Of a stretch of 64,000 nt of DNA, positions 49,882 to 60,347 are shown piece by piece. Below the pieces are notes generated by a model. The model saw nothing but the letters and a program-made list of their open reading frames with translations, was not told the origin of the DNA and searched no databases. Position 1 is the first letter of the stretch. Every line of letters starts with the position of its first letter. The DNA comes from Cellulomonas phragmiteti (lineage in GTDB: Bacteria; Actinomycetota; Actinomycetes; Actinomycetales; Cellulomonadaceae). The stretch is from NCBI RefSeq assembly GCF_016862775.1, contig NZ_BONP01000003.1, forward strand, positions 124,001 to 188,000, in the 5' to 3' direction. Made by a program: the position numbers and the translations under genes.

Positions 49882-51495
49882 ATGGCGCACGAGCATGCCG
49901 ACCTGCACGACCCGGAGACCGACCCGCTCGCCACGTACGTGCTCGAGCCGGACGACGTGCGCCCGCTCCTGGCACGCGTCGTCGCCGGCCCGGGGCACGC
50001 GACGTCGACCGCGGTCGCCCCCTTCACGGGAGCGCCCATCGCGGCCGTGCCGCTGACCGCACCCGACGACCTGCCGGACGCCGCGCGCCGGGCCCGTGCC
50101 GCGCACCGCCTGTGGGCGGCCCGACCCGTGGCCGAGCGCGCCGCGGTGCTGCTGCGGGCCCACGACCTGCTGCTCGAGCGGCAGTCCGACGTCCTCGACC
50201 TGCTGCAGGTCGAGACCGGCAAGGCCCGCGCGCACGCGTGGGAGGAGCTCGGCGACGTCGCCAACGCCGCGCGCTACTACGCGCTGCGGGCGCGTCGCCT
50301 GCTCGCACCCCGGACGGTCCGCGGACTCATGGGCCCCCTGACCTCGGCCCGCGTGCTGCGGCACCCGCTCGGCGTGGTCGGCGTCGTCACACCGTGGAAC
50401 TACCCCCTGTCGCTCGGCCTCGGGGACGCGCTGCCCGCGCTCGTCGCCGGCAACGCCGTGCTCCTGCGCGCCGACCCCCAGACGGCCCTGACGCTCCTGT
50501 GGTGCGCCGAGCTGCTCGAGGACGCCGGCCTGCCGGCCGACCTGCTGCAGGTCGTCGTCGGGGGCCCGGCGGTGGGCATGGCCCTCCTCGAGCACGTCGA
50601 CCACGCGGGCTTCACCGGGTCGACCCGCGCCGGCCGGGTGTTCGCGGCGCGCGCCGGGGAGCTCGGCGTCCCCGTCACCCTCGAGCTGGGCGGCAAGAAC
50701 CCGATGTACGTGGCCGCCGACGTCGACGTCGAGGCCGCCGCCGAGGGCGCCGTGCGCGCGTGCTTCGGGTCCGCGGGCCAGCTGTGCGCGAGCATCGAGC
50801 GGATCTACGTGCACGAGGACGTGCACGACCGGTTCGTCTCCGCCCTCGTGCGGCGCACGGCCGCGCTGCGCCTCGGGGTCGGGCTGGACTACCGCGCCGA
50901 CCTGGGCTCGCTGGTCGGCCCCGACCAGCTGGCCCGCGTCGTCGAGCACGTCGAGGACGCCGTGGGGCACGGCGCGACCGTCCTCGTGGGCGGCGAGCAG
51001 CGCCCCGACGTCGGGCCGTACGTCTACGAGCCCACGGTCCTGGCCGACGTGCCCCCGGTGGCCCGCGCGTACCGCGAGGAGACGTTCGGGCCCGTCGTGG
51101 CCGTCTCCCCGGTGGCGTCGGACGACGAGGCCGTGGCCGCCATGAACGACTCCGAGCTGGGCCTCGTCGCTGCCGTGTGGACCCGGTCGGCGGCGCGCGG
51201 CGCGGCGCTCGCCGCGCGGGTGCGCGCCGGTGCCGTCATGGTCAACGACACGCACCACCTGCTGTGGGGGAGCGTCGGCGCCCCCATCGGCGGTGTCGGC
51301 GCGTCCGGCCACGGCCGCCGCCACGGTCGCGAGGGCCTGTGGGAGACGACGTGGACGCAGACCGTCGTCGCCCAGCGCGGCGTGCACACGGGGCGGGGGC
51401 TCGGCATGCGCGAGATCCACGAGCTCGGGCCCGAGGTCTGGCCCCGCGTGCTCACCCGCCTGCTGCGCCTCGAGCGCGCGCTGCGCCTGCCCTGA
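49882..51495 (+). CDS. Succinic-semialdehyde-dehydrogenase-type aldehyde dehydrogenase
   Basis: A 537-residue NAD(P)-dependent aldehyde dehydrogenase. GVVGVVTPWNYPLSLGLGD and GNAVLLRADPQTAL form the cofactor site. FTGSTRAGRVFAARAG is next. The general base Glu lies in VTLELGGKNPMYV and the nucleophile Cys in FGSAGQLCASIERIYV near residue 300. REETFGPVVAVSPV closes the active site. GQLCASIERIYV matches the subgroup annotated as succinate-semialdehyde dehydrogenase (GabD2-like) in actinobacteria. No GABA genes are adjacent, so the substrate is tentative. Confidence 0.9.
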   Translation: MAHEHADLHDPETDPLATYVLEPDDVRPLLARVVAGPGHATSTAVAPFTGAPIAAVPLTAPDDLPDAARRARAAHRLWAARPVAERAAVLLRAHDLLLERQSDVLDLLQVETGKARAHAWEELGDVANAARYYALRARRLLAPRTVRGLMGPLTSARVLRHPLGVVGVVTPWNYPLSLGLGDALPALVAGNAVLLRADPQTALTLLWCAELLEDAGLPADLLQVVVGGPAVGMALLEHVDHAGFTGSTRAGRVFAARAGELGVPVTLELGGKNPMYVAADVDVEAAAEGAVRACFGSAGQLCASIERIYVHEDVHDRFVSALVRRTAALRLGVGLDYRADLGSLVGPDQLARVVEHVEDAVGHGATVLVGGEQRPDVGPYVYEPTVLADVPPVARAYREETFGPVVAVSPVASDDEAVAAMNDSELGLVAAVWTRSAARGAALAARVRAGAVMVNDTHHLLWGSVGAPIGGVGASGHGRRHGREGLWETTWTQTVVAQRGVHTGRGLGMREIHELGPEVWPRVLTRLLRLERALRLP

Positions 51496-51513
51496 GGACG
51501 CCGGCCGGCCCGC

Positions 51514-52730
<1,217 letters not shown>

Positions 52731-52734
<4 letters not shown>

Positions 52735-54851
52735 CGTGCAGGTGCCTCCGGTGTGGTGACGGTGCCGGCCTCGCCGGCCGCGGCAGCGGCCTGGTCGAGC
52801 GCCTGCGCCTGGATCGCGGTGATCGCGACGGTGTTGACGATGTCCTGGACCAGCGCGCCGCGCGACAGGTCGTTGACGGGCTTGCGCAGCCCCTGCAGGA
52901 CCGGGCCGATGGCCACGGCACCGGCCGAGCGCTGCACGGCCTTGTACGTGTTGTTGCCCGTGTTGAGGTCGGGGAAGACGAAGACGGTCGCGCGCCCCGC
53001 GACGGCGGAGTCCGGCATCTTCGTCTTCGCGACCGACGCGTCGACGGCCGCGTCGTACTGGATCGGTCCCTCGACGGACAGGTCCGGCCGGCGCTCGCGG
53101 ACCAGCCGCGTCGCCTCGCGGACCTTCTCGACGTCCGCTCCGGACCCGGACTCGCCGGTCGAGTAGGACAGCATCGCGATGAGCGGCTCGATGCCGAACT
53201 GCACGGCCGTCTCCGCCGAGGAGATCGCGATGTCGGCGAGCTGCTCGGCGGTGGGGTCCGGGATGACGGCGCAGTCGGCGTACACGAGCACGCGGTCCTC
53301 GAGGCACATGAGGAAGCAGCTGGACACGCTGCCGACCCCCGGCGTCGTCTTGATGATCTCGAACGCCGGCTTGATGGTGTGGGCGGTCGTGTGGACGGCG
53401 CCGGAGACCATGCCGTCCGCCATGCCCAGCTGGACCATGAGGGTGCCGAAGTACGACACGGACGACACGATCTCGCGGGCACGCTCGGTCGTCATGCCCT
53501 TGTGGCGCCGCAGGTCCGTGTAGATCTCCGCGAACCGCTCGAGCGTCTCCCCGTTCTTGGGGTCGATCACCTGGGCCCCCTCGAGGTCGAGGCCGAGCTC
53601 GGTCGCACGCGCGCGGATCGCCGCCTCCTCGCCGAGGATCGTGAGGTCGGCGACCTGGCGCTGCAGCAGCGTCGAGGCCGCGCGCAGGATGCGGTCGTCG
53701 TTGCCCTCGGGCAGCACCACGTGCTTGCGGTCGGCACGGGCCCGGTCCAGCAGCGCGTACTCGAACATCAGGGGCGTCACGACGCCGGGGCGCGGGACGT
53801 CCAGCATCGCCAGGAGCTCGGAGCCGTCGACGTGCTGCTCGAACAGCGCGAGGGCGGTGTCGACCTTGCGCTGGGCGCCGTGGGTGAGTCGACCCCGGGT
53901 CGCCGCCGCGGCGCTCGCCGAGCGGAACGTGCCCAGGGACGTCGTGATCAGCGGCAGGCGGGACCCGAGCCCCTCGACCAGGCGCTGGATCGTGGGGGCC
54001 GGCGTGAGCCCGCCGTTGAGGATGAGGCCCGCCAGCGACGGGAAGCCGTCCGCCTGGTGCGCCATCAGCAGGCCGAGCAGCACGTCCGCGCGGTCGCCGG
54101 GGGTGATGACGACGGCGCCGTCCTGCAGGCGGTCCAGGAGGTGCTCGATCGACATGGCGCCGACGAGCACGTCGAGCACCTCGCGACCCAGCAGCTCCTC
54201 GTCGCCGCCGGCCAGCGTGCCGCCGACCGCGTGCATCAGCTGACGCAGCGTGGGCGCGTACAGCAGGGGCGAGTCCGGCAGCGCCCACACGGCGACCTCG
54301 CCGGCCAGGGCCGACCGCACCTCCTCGAGCGACGACGGCGCGCAGCGGTTGGCGATGACCGAGACGACCTGGGCGTGGTTCGCGACGATCTCCGTGGTGG
54401 CCACGTCGACGGCGTGGTGCACGTCCTCGGGGGAGCGGTGCGCGCCGTTGACGACGAGCACGACCGGGGCCCCCAGGTTGGCGGCGATCCGGGCGTTGTA
54501 CGCGAGCTCGGTGGGCCCGGCGACGTCCGTGTAGTCGGTGCCGACGACCACGACGGCGTCGCAGCGCCGCTCCACGTCGTGGAACCGCGACACGATCCGC
54601 GACAGCGCGGCCTCGGGGTCCTCGATCACGTCGTCGTACGTCGCGCCGACGGCCTCCTCGTAGGCGATGTCGACGCCGTCGTGCTCGAGCAGCAGCTCGA
54701 GGACGTAGTCGCGCTCGTCCGTCGAGCGTGCCACGGGGCGGAAGACGCCGACACGCTGCACGGTGCGCGTCAGCAGGTCGACGAGGCCCAGGGCGACGAC
54801 GGACTTGCCCGTGTCTCCCTCGGCCGACATGACGTAGATCGTCCTGGCCAC
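52731..54851 (-). CDS. pta: Phosphate acetyltransferase
   Basis: Interconverts acetyl-CoA and acetyl phosphate. About 706 residues, the long form. The N-terminal DRTGG/BioD-like domain has a P-loop-like YVMSAEGDTGKSVVALGL. A central DRTGG domain follows at about 215-330 (VLVGAMSIEHLLDRLQDGAV). The C-terminal catalytic PTA domain starts near 380: HVVLPEGNDDRILRAA, SYFGTLMVQLGMADGMVSGA, GIEPLIAMLSYSTGESGSG and FPDLNTGNNTYKAVQRS. The GTG at 54851 gives VARTIYVMSAEG, the usual family start, 11 bases after AGGAG. A GTG at 54863 overlaps that site. A hairpin separates it from xfp. Confidence 0.94.
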
Positions 54852-54897
54852 TGTGCTGCTCACTCCTCGTCCCCCGGGTGGGGGGTGGTGGTCGTCC

Positions 54898-54931
54898 GGT
54901 CGCGTCCGGGCCGGTGGGCCCGGACGCGACC
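54898..54931. terminator. Hairpin between xfp and pta
   Basis: Perfect 15-base inverted repeat GGTCGCGTCCGGGCC / GGCCCGGACGCGACC with a GGTG loop, 14 bases after the xfp stop on the minus strand and 47 bases before the pta start. It could be a partial terminator setting the ratio of Xfp to Pta-Ack, or a mRNA-stabilising hairpin. Confidence 0.7.
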
Positions 54932-54944
54932 GCGAACGGTCGGA

Positions 54945-57479
54945 CTACTCGTTGTCACCGCCGGTCGACAGGGACGCCGCGATCTCCGTGGTGGAGGCCG
55001 CGTCGCCCGCGTCGGGCCACACCCAGTCCCGCACCTCGGGGATGTCCTCGCCGTGCGTCCGCGTGTACTGCCGGGCGCGGATGCGCTCGTCGACCATGCG
55101 CTGGCGCAGCCCTGCCTGCGAGGCGCGCAGCCAGTGGACGTGGTCGATGACGTCGATGACCAGGTGGAACCGGTCCAGGTCGTTGAGCATCACCATGTCG
55201 AAGGGCGTCGTTGTGGTGCCCTCCTCCTTGTACCCGCGCACGTGCAGGTTGGCGTGCCCGTTGCGACGATACGTCAGCCGGTGGATGAGCCACGGGTAGC
55301 CGTGGTACGCGAACACGATCGGGCGGTCGGCCGTGAAGATCGTGTCGAACTCGCGGTCCGACAGGCCGTGCGGGTGCTCGCGCTCGTCCTGCAGCCGCAT
55401 GAGGTCCACGACGTTGACGACGCGCACCTTGAGCTGCGGCAGCTCGCGCCGCAGGATGTCGGCGGCCGCCAGCACCTCGAGCGTCGGCACGTCGCCCGCG
55501 CACGCGAGGACCACGTCCGGCTCCTCGTCCTGCGCCTCCGACCCCGCCCACTCCCAGATGCCCAGGCCGCGCGTGCAGTGCGCGACGGCCTGCTCCATCG
55601 TGAGGAAGTTCGGCGCCGGCTGCTTGCCGGACACGACGACGTTGACGTACTGCCGGCTGCGCAGGCAGTGGTCGTACGTGCTCAGCAGCGTGTTGGCGTC
55701 CGGCGGCAGGTACACCCGCACGACCTCGGCCTTCTTGTTGACCACGTGGTCGATGAAGCCCGGGTCCTGGTGGCTGAAGCCGTTGTGGTCCTGACGCCAC
55801 ACGTGGCTCGACAGCAGGTAGTTGAGGCTCGCGATCGGCCGGCGCCACGGGATGTGGTTGGTGACCTTGAGCCACTTCGCGTGCTGGTTGAACATCGAGT
55901 CGACGATGTGGATGAACGCCTCGTACGACGTGAACAGGCCGTGGCGACCGGTCAGCAGGTAGCCCTCGAGCCAGCCCTGGCACTGGTGCTCCGACAGCAT
56001 CTCCATGACGCGGCCGGCGCGCTCGAGGTGGTCGTCGACCTCGGGCCCCTCGAAGTCGGCGTTCCACTGCTTGGCCGTGACGTCGTACACGGCCTGCAGC
56101 CGGTTCGACGCCGTCTCGTCGGGCCCGAAGATCCGGAAGTTGTCCGGGTTGCGGCGGATGACCTCGGTGAGGAACTCGCCCAGCACCCGCGGTGCCTCGG
56201 CGAACGTCGCGCCGGGAGCCGGCACGTCCTGCGCGTAGTCGCGGAAGTCCGGCAGGCGCAGGTCGCGCAGCAGCTGGCCGCCGTTGGCGTGCGGGTTGGC
56301 GCTCATCCGCAGGTCGCCCGCGGGTGCGAGCGCGGAGATCTCGGCGTCGGCGCGCCCGGTGGCGTCGAACAGCTCCTCGGGGCGGTACGACTGCAGCCAC
56401 TCCTCGAGCACCGCGAGGTGCTCGGGGGTGTCGCGCGCGCTGGCCAGCGGTACCTGGTGCGCACGCCAGGAGCCGGTCGTCTTCTTGCCGTCGATCTGCG
56501 CCGGACCCGTCCAGCCCTTGGGCGTGCGGAACACGATCATCGGGTACATCGGACGCGTGAGGTCGCCCTGCGCGGCCCGCGCCTTGATGTCGGCGATCTC
56601 GTCGAGGACCTCGTCGAGGAGGACGGCGAAGCGGCGGTGGATCGACAGGTCGTCCTCGTCGTCGAAGCCGGCGACGAACAGGTGGGGCGTGTGCCCGTAG
56701 CCCCGCATGAGGTCCGCCAGCTCGTCGGCGGGGATGCGGTCGAGGATGGTCGGGTTCGCGATCTTGTACCCGTTGAGGTGCAGGATCGGCAGGACGATGC
56801 CGTCCTGCGCCGGGTTGACGAACTTGTTCGAGTGCCAGCTCGTCGCCAGCGGGCCCGTCTCGGCCTCGCCGTCGCCGACGACCGCGGCGACCAGCAGGTG
56901 CGGGTTGTCGAACGCCGCGCCGTACGCGTGGCTCAGGGCGTACCCGAGCTCGCCGCCCTCGTGGATCGAGCCCGGGGTCTCGGGTGCGACGTGCGAGGGG
57001 ATGCCCCCGGGGAAGGAGAACTGCCGGAACAGCCGGCGCAGCCCCTCCTCGTCCTCGGTGATGTCGGAGTAGACCTCCGAGTACGTGCCGTCGAGGTACG
57101 CGCTCGCGACGAGGCCGGGACCGCCGTGACCGGGGCCGGTGATGTAGATCGTCGACTGCTCGCGCTCGGCGACGGCCCGGTTGAGGTGCGCGTACAGGAA
57201 GTTCAGGCCGGGCGTCGTGCCCCAGTGGCCGAGCAGGCGCGGCTTGACGTCGTCGCGGTGCAGCGGACGACGCAGCAGCGGGTTGTCGAGGAGGTAGATC
57301 TGCCCGACCGACAGGTAGTTGGCAGCGCGCCAGTACTTCTCGATGCGCTGCAGCGTGGCGTCGTCGACCTGGCCCGCGCCCTTGCGCCAGGCGGTGCGCG
57401 CCTCGGCGGCGGCGAACAGCCCCGGGGCGATGGGACCGGCACCCGCGTGGGGCTGCGGGTCCGAGGTGGTGGAAGTCAT
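54945..57479 (-). CDS. xfp: Xylulose-5-phosphate/fructose-6-phosphate phosphoketolase
   Basis: Thiamine-diphosphate enzyme that cleaves Xu5P or F6P with phosphate to acetyl phosphate plus GAP or E4P. 844 residues. [21 protein letters not shown] near residue 50; [65 protein letters not shown]; and [21 protein letters not shown] carrying the ThDP site. Later [20 protein letters not shown] is the family signature. GGGAGGGACAC precedes the ATG. First of xfp-pta-ackA, the complete shunt from sugar phosphate to acetate and ATP. Confidence 0.97.
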   Translation of the reverse strand: MTSTTSDPQPHAGAGPIAPGLFAAAEARTAWRKGAGQVDDATLQRIEKYWRAANYLSVGQIYLLDNPLLRRPLHRDDVKPRLLGHWGTTPGLNFLYAHLNRAVAEREQSTIYITGPGHGGPGLVASAYLDGTYSEVYSDITEDEEGLRRLFRQFSFPGGIPSHVAPETPGSIHEGGELGYALSHAYGAAFDNPHLLVAAVVGDGEAETGPLATSWHSNKFVNPAQDGIVLPILHLNGYKIANPTILDRIPADELADLMRGYGHTPHLFVAGFDDEDDLSIHRRFAVLLDEVLDEIADIKARAAQGDLTRPMYPMIVFRTPKGWTGPAQIDGKKTTGSWRAHQVPLASARDTPEHLAVLEEWLQSYRPEELFDATGRADAEISALAPAGDLRMSANPHANGGQLLRDLRLPDFRDYAQDVPAPGATFAEAPRVLGEFLTEVIRRNPDNFRIFGPDETASNRLQAVYDVTAKQWNADFEGPEVDDHLERAGRVMEMLSEHQCQGWLEGYLLTGRHGLFTSYEAFIHIVDSMFNQHAKWLKVTNHIPWRRPIASLNYLLSSHVWRQDHNGFSHQDPGFIDHVVNKKAEVVRVYLPPDANTLLSTYDHCLRSRQYVNVVVSGKQPAPNFLTMEQAVAHCTRGLGIWEWAGSEAQDEEPDVVLACAGDVPTLEVLAAADILRRELPQLKVRVVNVVDLMRLQDEREHPHGLSDREFDTIFTADRPIVFAYHGYPWLIHRLTYRRNGHANLHVRGYKEEGTTTTPFDMVMLNDLDRFHLVIDVIDHVHWLRASQAGLRQRMVDERIRARQYTRTHGEDIPEVRDWVWPDAGDAASTTEIAASLSTGGDNE

Positions 57480-57536
57480 GTGTCCCTCCCGAGGGAAAGT
57501 GCCGTCCGGCTGCGTCGATCCCCAGCCTTGCGTGAG

Positions 57537-57566
57537 GTCCGGCCCAGAGGTGGGACGTCCGGCCCA
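57537..57566. promoter_or_regulatory. Direct repeat upstream of xfp
   Basis: GTCCGGCCCA occurs at 57537-57546 and 57557-57566, exactly 20 bases apart, with GGGACGTCC between. It lies about 60-90 bases before the xfp start and could be a regulator site. No clear -35/-10 pair was found on the minus strand here. Confidence 0.35.
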
Positions 57567-57693
57567 CGTGGCCTGTGCTCCTGACCACAGCCATACAAGC
57601 GCACCTGAGGCACCCCCGCAGGATCACCGGACGGACCACCGGGTGAACGCTCGTGCCTCACCCGGCGGACCGGGACGAGCCTGTCACGCCGGG

Positions 57694-57699
57694 TACCGT
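57694..57699 (+). promoter_or_regulatory. -10 hexamer TACCGT, leaderless promoter of the SURF1 gene
   Basis: TACCGT, five bases, then the GTG start at 57705. Confidence 0.5.
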
Positions 57700-57704
57700 G
57701 AGGT

Positions 57705-58601
57705 GTGGCCGACACCCCCACCACCCTGTGGCGCGCCGCGGTCCGGCCGCGGATGCTCGGCCTGCTCGTGGTCCTGCTCGCGGCGGCTGCGGTGTGCGCC
57801 CGCCTCGGCGTGTGGCAGCTCGAGCGCGCCGAGGTCCGGGGCGCCGCGTCGGCCGAGCGCGAGGCCGCGCGCGTGCTGACCGCGCAGCCCGAGCCGCTGG
57901 CCGACCTGCTCGCCCCGGGGCAGACGTTCGTCGGGGACCTCGTCGCCCGCAAGGCCGTCGTGACCGGCACCTACGACGACGGCTCGACGCTCCTGGTCAC
58001 CGGCCGCGCGCACGACGGCCGCACCGACGGCTACCTCGTGCTGACGCCCCTGCGCGTGCCCACCGCCGCGGGGGACGCGGTCCTGCCCGTGGTGCGCGGC
58101 TGGTCGCCGACCTCGGACGTGGCCGGCGCGCCGACGGGCGAGGTGGAGGTCGTCGGGTGGCTCCAGGTGGGGGAGGAGGCCGGCGCGCCGATCGTCGACG
58201 GGCGCACCGACGCGATCAGCGCCGCGCAGCTGCTGGCGGCCTGGGGTGGCCCGGTGTACACCGGCTACCTCGTCGTGCAGACCAGCGACCCCGCCGACCC
58301 CGCCGCCGCCGGCGGGCTCGTGGGCCTCGACCCGCCGACGCGCGCGGGCTCGGGTCTCAACGTCCAGAACCTCGCGTACGCGGCGCAGTGGTGGATCTTC
58401 GGGCTGTTCGCCGCCGGGCTGTGGTGGCGGCTGGTCCGCGACGAGGCGGCCGGCCGGCCGCCGCTGCCCGGCGACGACGCACCGGTCCTGCCGGGCGACG
58501 ACGCACCGGTCCCGCCGGGCGACGACGCACCGGTCCCGCCGGGCGACGACGCACCGGCCGCGCCGCGCGACCGGGACCCGGCCGCCGCGTCCTCGGGGTG
58601 A
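57705..58601 (+). CDS. SURF1 family cytochrome oxidase assembly protein
   Basis: A 298-residue membrane protein. First helix MLGLLVVLLAAAAVCARLGVWQLERAE with the conserved WQLERAE. A large extracytoplasmic domain contains AVVTGTYDDGSTLLVTGRAHDG and VVRGWSPTSD. QNLAYAAQWWIFGLFAAGLWW, the second helix, carries the conserved NxxYxxQW motif. This is the SURF1/SHY1 layout, which helps assemble aa3-type cytochrome c oxidase. The C-terminus is a tandem repeat tail of GDDAPVPP-like units encoded by 24-base DNA repeats (about 58467-58560). GTG start after a TACCGT -10. Confidence 0.92.
   Translation: MADTPTTLWRAAVRPRMLGLLVVLLAAAAVCARLGVWQLERAEVRGAASAEREAARVLTAQPEPLADLLAPGQTFVGDLVARKAVVTGTYDDGSTLLVTGRAHDGRTDGYLVLTPLRVPTAAGDAVLPVVRGWSPTSDVAGAPTGEVEVVGWLQVGEEAGAPIVDGRTDAISAAQLLAAWGGPVYTGYLVVQTSDPADPAAAGGLVGLDPPTRAGSGLNVQNLAYAAQWWIFGLFAAGLWWRLVRDEAAGRPPLPGDDAPVLPGDDAPVPPGDDAPVPPGDDAPAAPRDRDPAAASSG
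58467..58560 (+). repeat. 24-base tandem repeat in the SURF1 tail
   Basis: Four consecutive units of CGGGCGACGACGCACCGGTC plus four more bases, encoding GDDAPVLP and GDDAPVPP. Units are nearly identical in DNA, suggesting recent expansion by slippage. Copy number probably varies between strains. Confidence 0.8.
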
Positions 58602-58610
58602 CGCGCGCGC

Positions 58611-60347
58611 TCAGGACTCGTGCTGCCAGGACCGCCACAGGGCCGCGTACTCGCCGCCCGCCGCGACGAGCTCGTCGTGCGGGCCGATCTCGCTGATGCG
58701 CCCGGAGTCGACCACGGCGACACGGTCCGCGTCGTGCGCGGTGTGCAGGCGGTGCGCGATCGCGACGACCGTGCGGCCGGCGAGCACCGCGGAGAGCGAG
58801 CGCTCGAGGTGCCGCGCGGCGCGCGGGTCCAGCAGCGACGTCGCCTCGTCCAGCACGAGCGTGTGCGGGTCGAGCAGCACGAGGCGTGCGAGCGCGAGCT
58901 GCTGGGCCTGGGCGGGCGTCAGCGCGGTCCCGCCGGAGCCGACCTCGGTGGCCAGGCCGTCGGGGAGCCCCTGCACCCACTCCCACGCGTCGACCGCGCG
59001 CAGGGCGTGCTCGATCTCGGCGTCGTCGGCCTCGACCTTCGCCAGGCGCAGGTTGTCCGCCACCGTGCCGACGAACACGTGGTGCTCCTGCGTGACGAGG
59101 GCCACGTGGCCGCGCAGCTCGTCGAGCGGCAGGTCGACCAGCGGCACCCCGCCGACCGTCGCCGTGCCCCCCGTGGGCGGGTGGATGCCCGCGAGCATGC
59201 GCCCGAGCGTCGACTTGCCCGCCCCCGACGGCCCCACGACGGCGAGGCGCTCGCCCGGTGCCAGGTCGAGGTCGATCCCGTGCAGCACGTCGTGGCCCTC
59301 GCGGTAGGCGTACCGCAGCCCGTGCGTCGCGATGCGCTCGTCGGTGGGCCGCGCGTCGCCCGCCTCGCGGTCGGGGTCGACGAGCCGCACGCCCACGATC
59401 CGCGCGAGGGCCGTGGCGGCGACCTGGATCTCGTCGACCCAGTAGATGAGCTCCCACACCGGACCGGTCACCTGGTACGCGTACAGCACGATCGTCGTGA
59501 CGGCGCCGAGGGTGACGTGACCCGTCGACGCGAGGTACCCGCCCCACACCAGCACGGCCACCGGCGCCAGCACGAACGCGAGGTCGACCCCGGGGAACAG
59601 GATCGTGCGCAGCCGCAGCGTCGCGCGCTCGGCGGCGAACGCCTCGCGCAGGTCCTCCTCGACGCGGCGCTCGCGCGCGTCGGCCAGGCTCAGCGCGTCG
59701 ACCGTGCGCGCGCCCTCGACGGTCTCGGTGATGGTCCCGTTGAGCACCGCGTAGGACGCGGACTCGCGGATGTAGGCCGGCGTCGCGCGCCGCAGGTACC
59801 ACCGCACCACCAGGACCATCGACGGCACGCCGACGAAGAGCCCGAGGGACACGAGCGGGTCGACGACCAGGCACGCCGTGACCGTCAGCGTGACCGTCAC
59901 GACCGCGACGATCACCCGGGGCACGCCGAACCGGACCGCGTGCTGCAGCTTGTTGACGTCGTTGGTCGTGCGGGCGACCAGGTCGCCGGTGCCGGCACGC
60001 TCCACCACCGACAGCGGCAGCGACGTCACGGTCTCGAGGAACTCCTCGCGCAGCTCGGCGAAGACCTTCTCGCCGAACAGCATGGACGCGCGCTGCGCGT
60101 ACCGGATGAGGCCCGTCTGCGTGAGCACGGCGAGCGCACCGATGCCGACGAGCGTGTTGACGTACGTCGCGTCGGTGCCGCGCGTGACCGCGTCGACGAG
60201 CCGGCCCAGCAGCAGCGGCCCCGTCAGACCGGCGACGGCCGCGAGCGTGTGCAGCACGGCGAGGCGGCTCAGCGGCCGGCGGTGCCGGCCGAGGAGCGCG
60301 CCCGCGTAGGCACGCACCGTCGCCGCGTCGGCGATGGGCAGCTTCAT
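58611..60347 (-). CDS. ABC exporter half-transporter, catalytically competent Walker sites
   Basis: A 578-residue fusion of a six-helix transmembrane domain (residues 20-310) and an ABC ATPase. The ATPase has intact Walker A VGPSGAGKST, Q-loop ALVTQEHHVF, Walker B TLVLDEATSLLD and switch IAHRLHTAHDAD. Its signature, however, is not LSGGQ but LTPAQAQQLAL. The partner at 60344-62167 has the opposite defects, so the two should form a heterodimer with one working ATP site. ATGA overlap with the partner. Exported substrate unknown (drug or lipid class). Confidence 0.92.
   Translation of the reverse strand: MKLPIADAATVRAYAGALLGRHRRPLSRLAVLHTLAAVAGLTGPLLLGRLVDAVTRGTDATYVNTLVGIGALAVLTQTGLIRYAQRASMLFGEKVFAELREEFLETVTSLPLSVVERAGTGDLVARTTNDVNKLQHAVRFGVPRVIVAVVTVTLTVTACLVVDPLVSLGLFVGVPSMVLVVRWYLRRATPAYIRESASYAVLNGTITETVEGARTVDALSLADARERRVEEDLREAFAAERATLRLRTILFPGVDLAFVLAPVAVLVWGGYLASTGHVTLGAVTTIVLYAYQVTGPVWELIYWVDEIQVAATALARIVGVRLVDPDREAGDARPTDERIATHGLRYAYREGHDVLHGIDLDLAPGERLAVVGPSGAGKSTLGRMLAGIHPPTGGTATVGGVPLVDLPLDELRGHVALVTQEHHVFVGTVADNLRLAKVEADDAEIEHALRAVDAWEWVQGLPDGLATEVGSGGTALTPAQAQQLALARLVLLDPHTLVLDEATSLLDPRAARHLERSLSAVLAGRTVVAIAHRLHTAHDADRVAVVDSGRISEIGPHDELVAAGGEYAALWRSWQHES

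Noticed and set aside
53379-57584. Open frame of about 1400 codons on the plus strand
   Set aside because: Antisense shadow of pta and xfp; composition is typical of GC-rich antisense frames and no family is visible.
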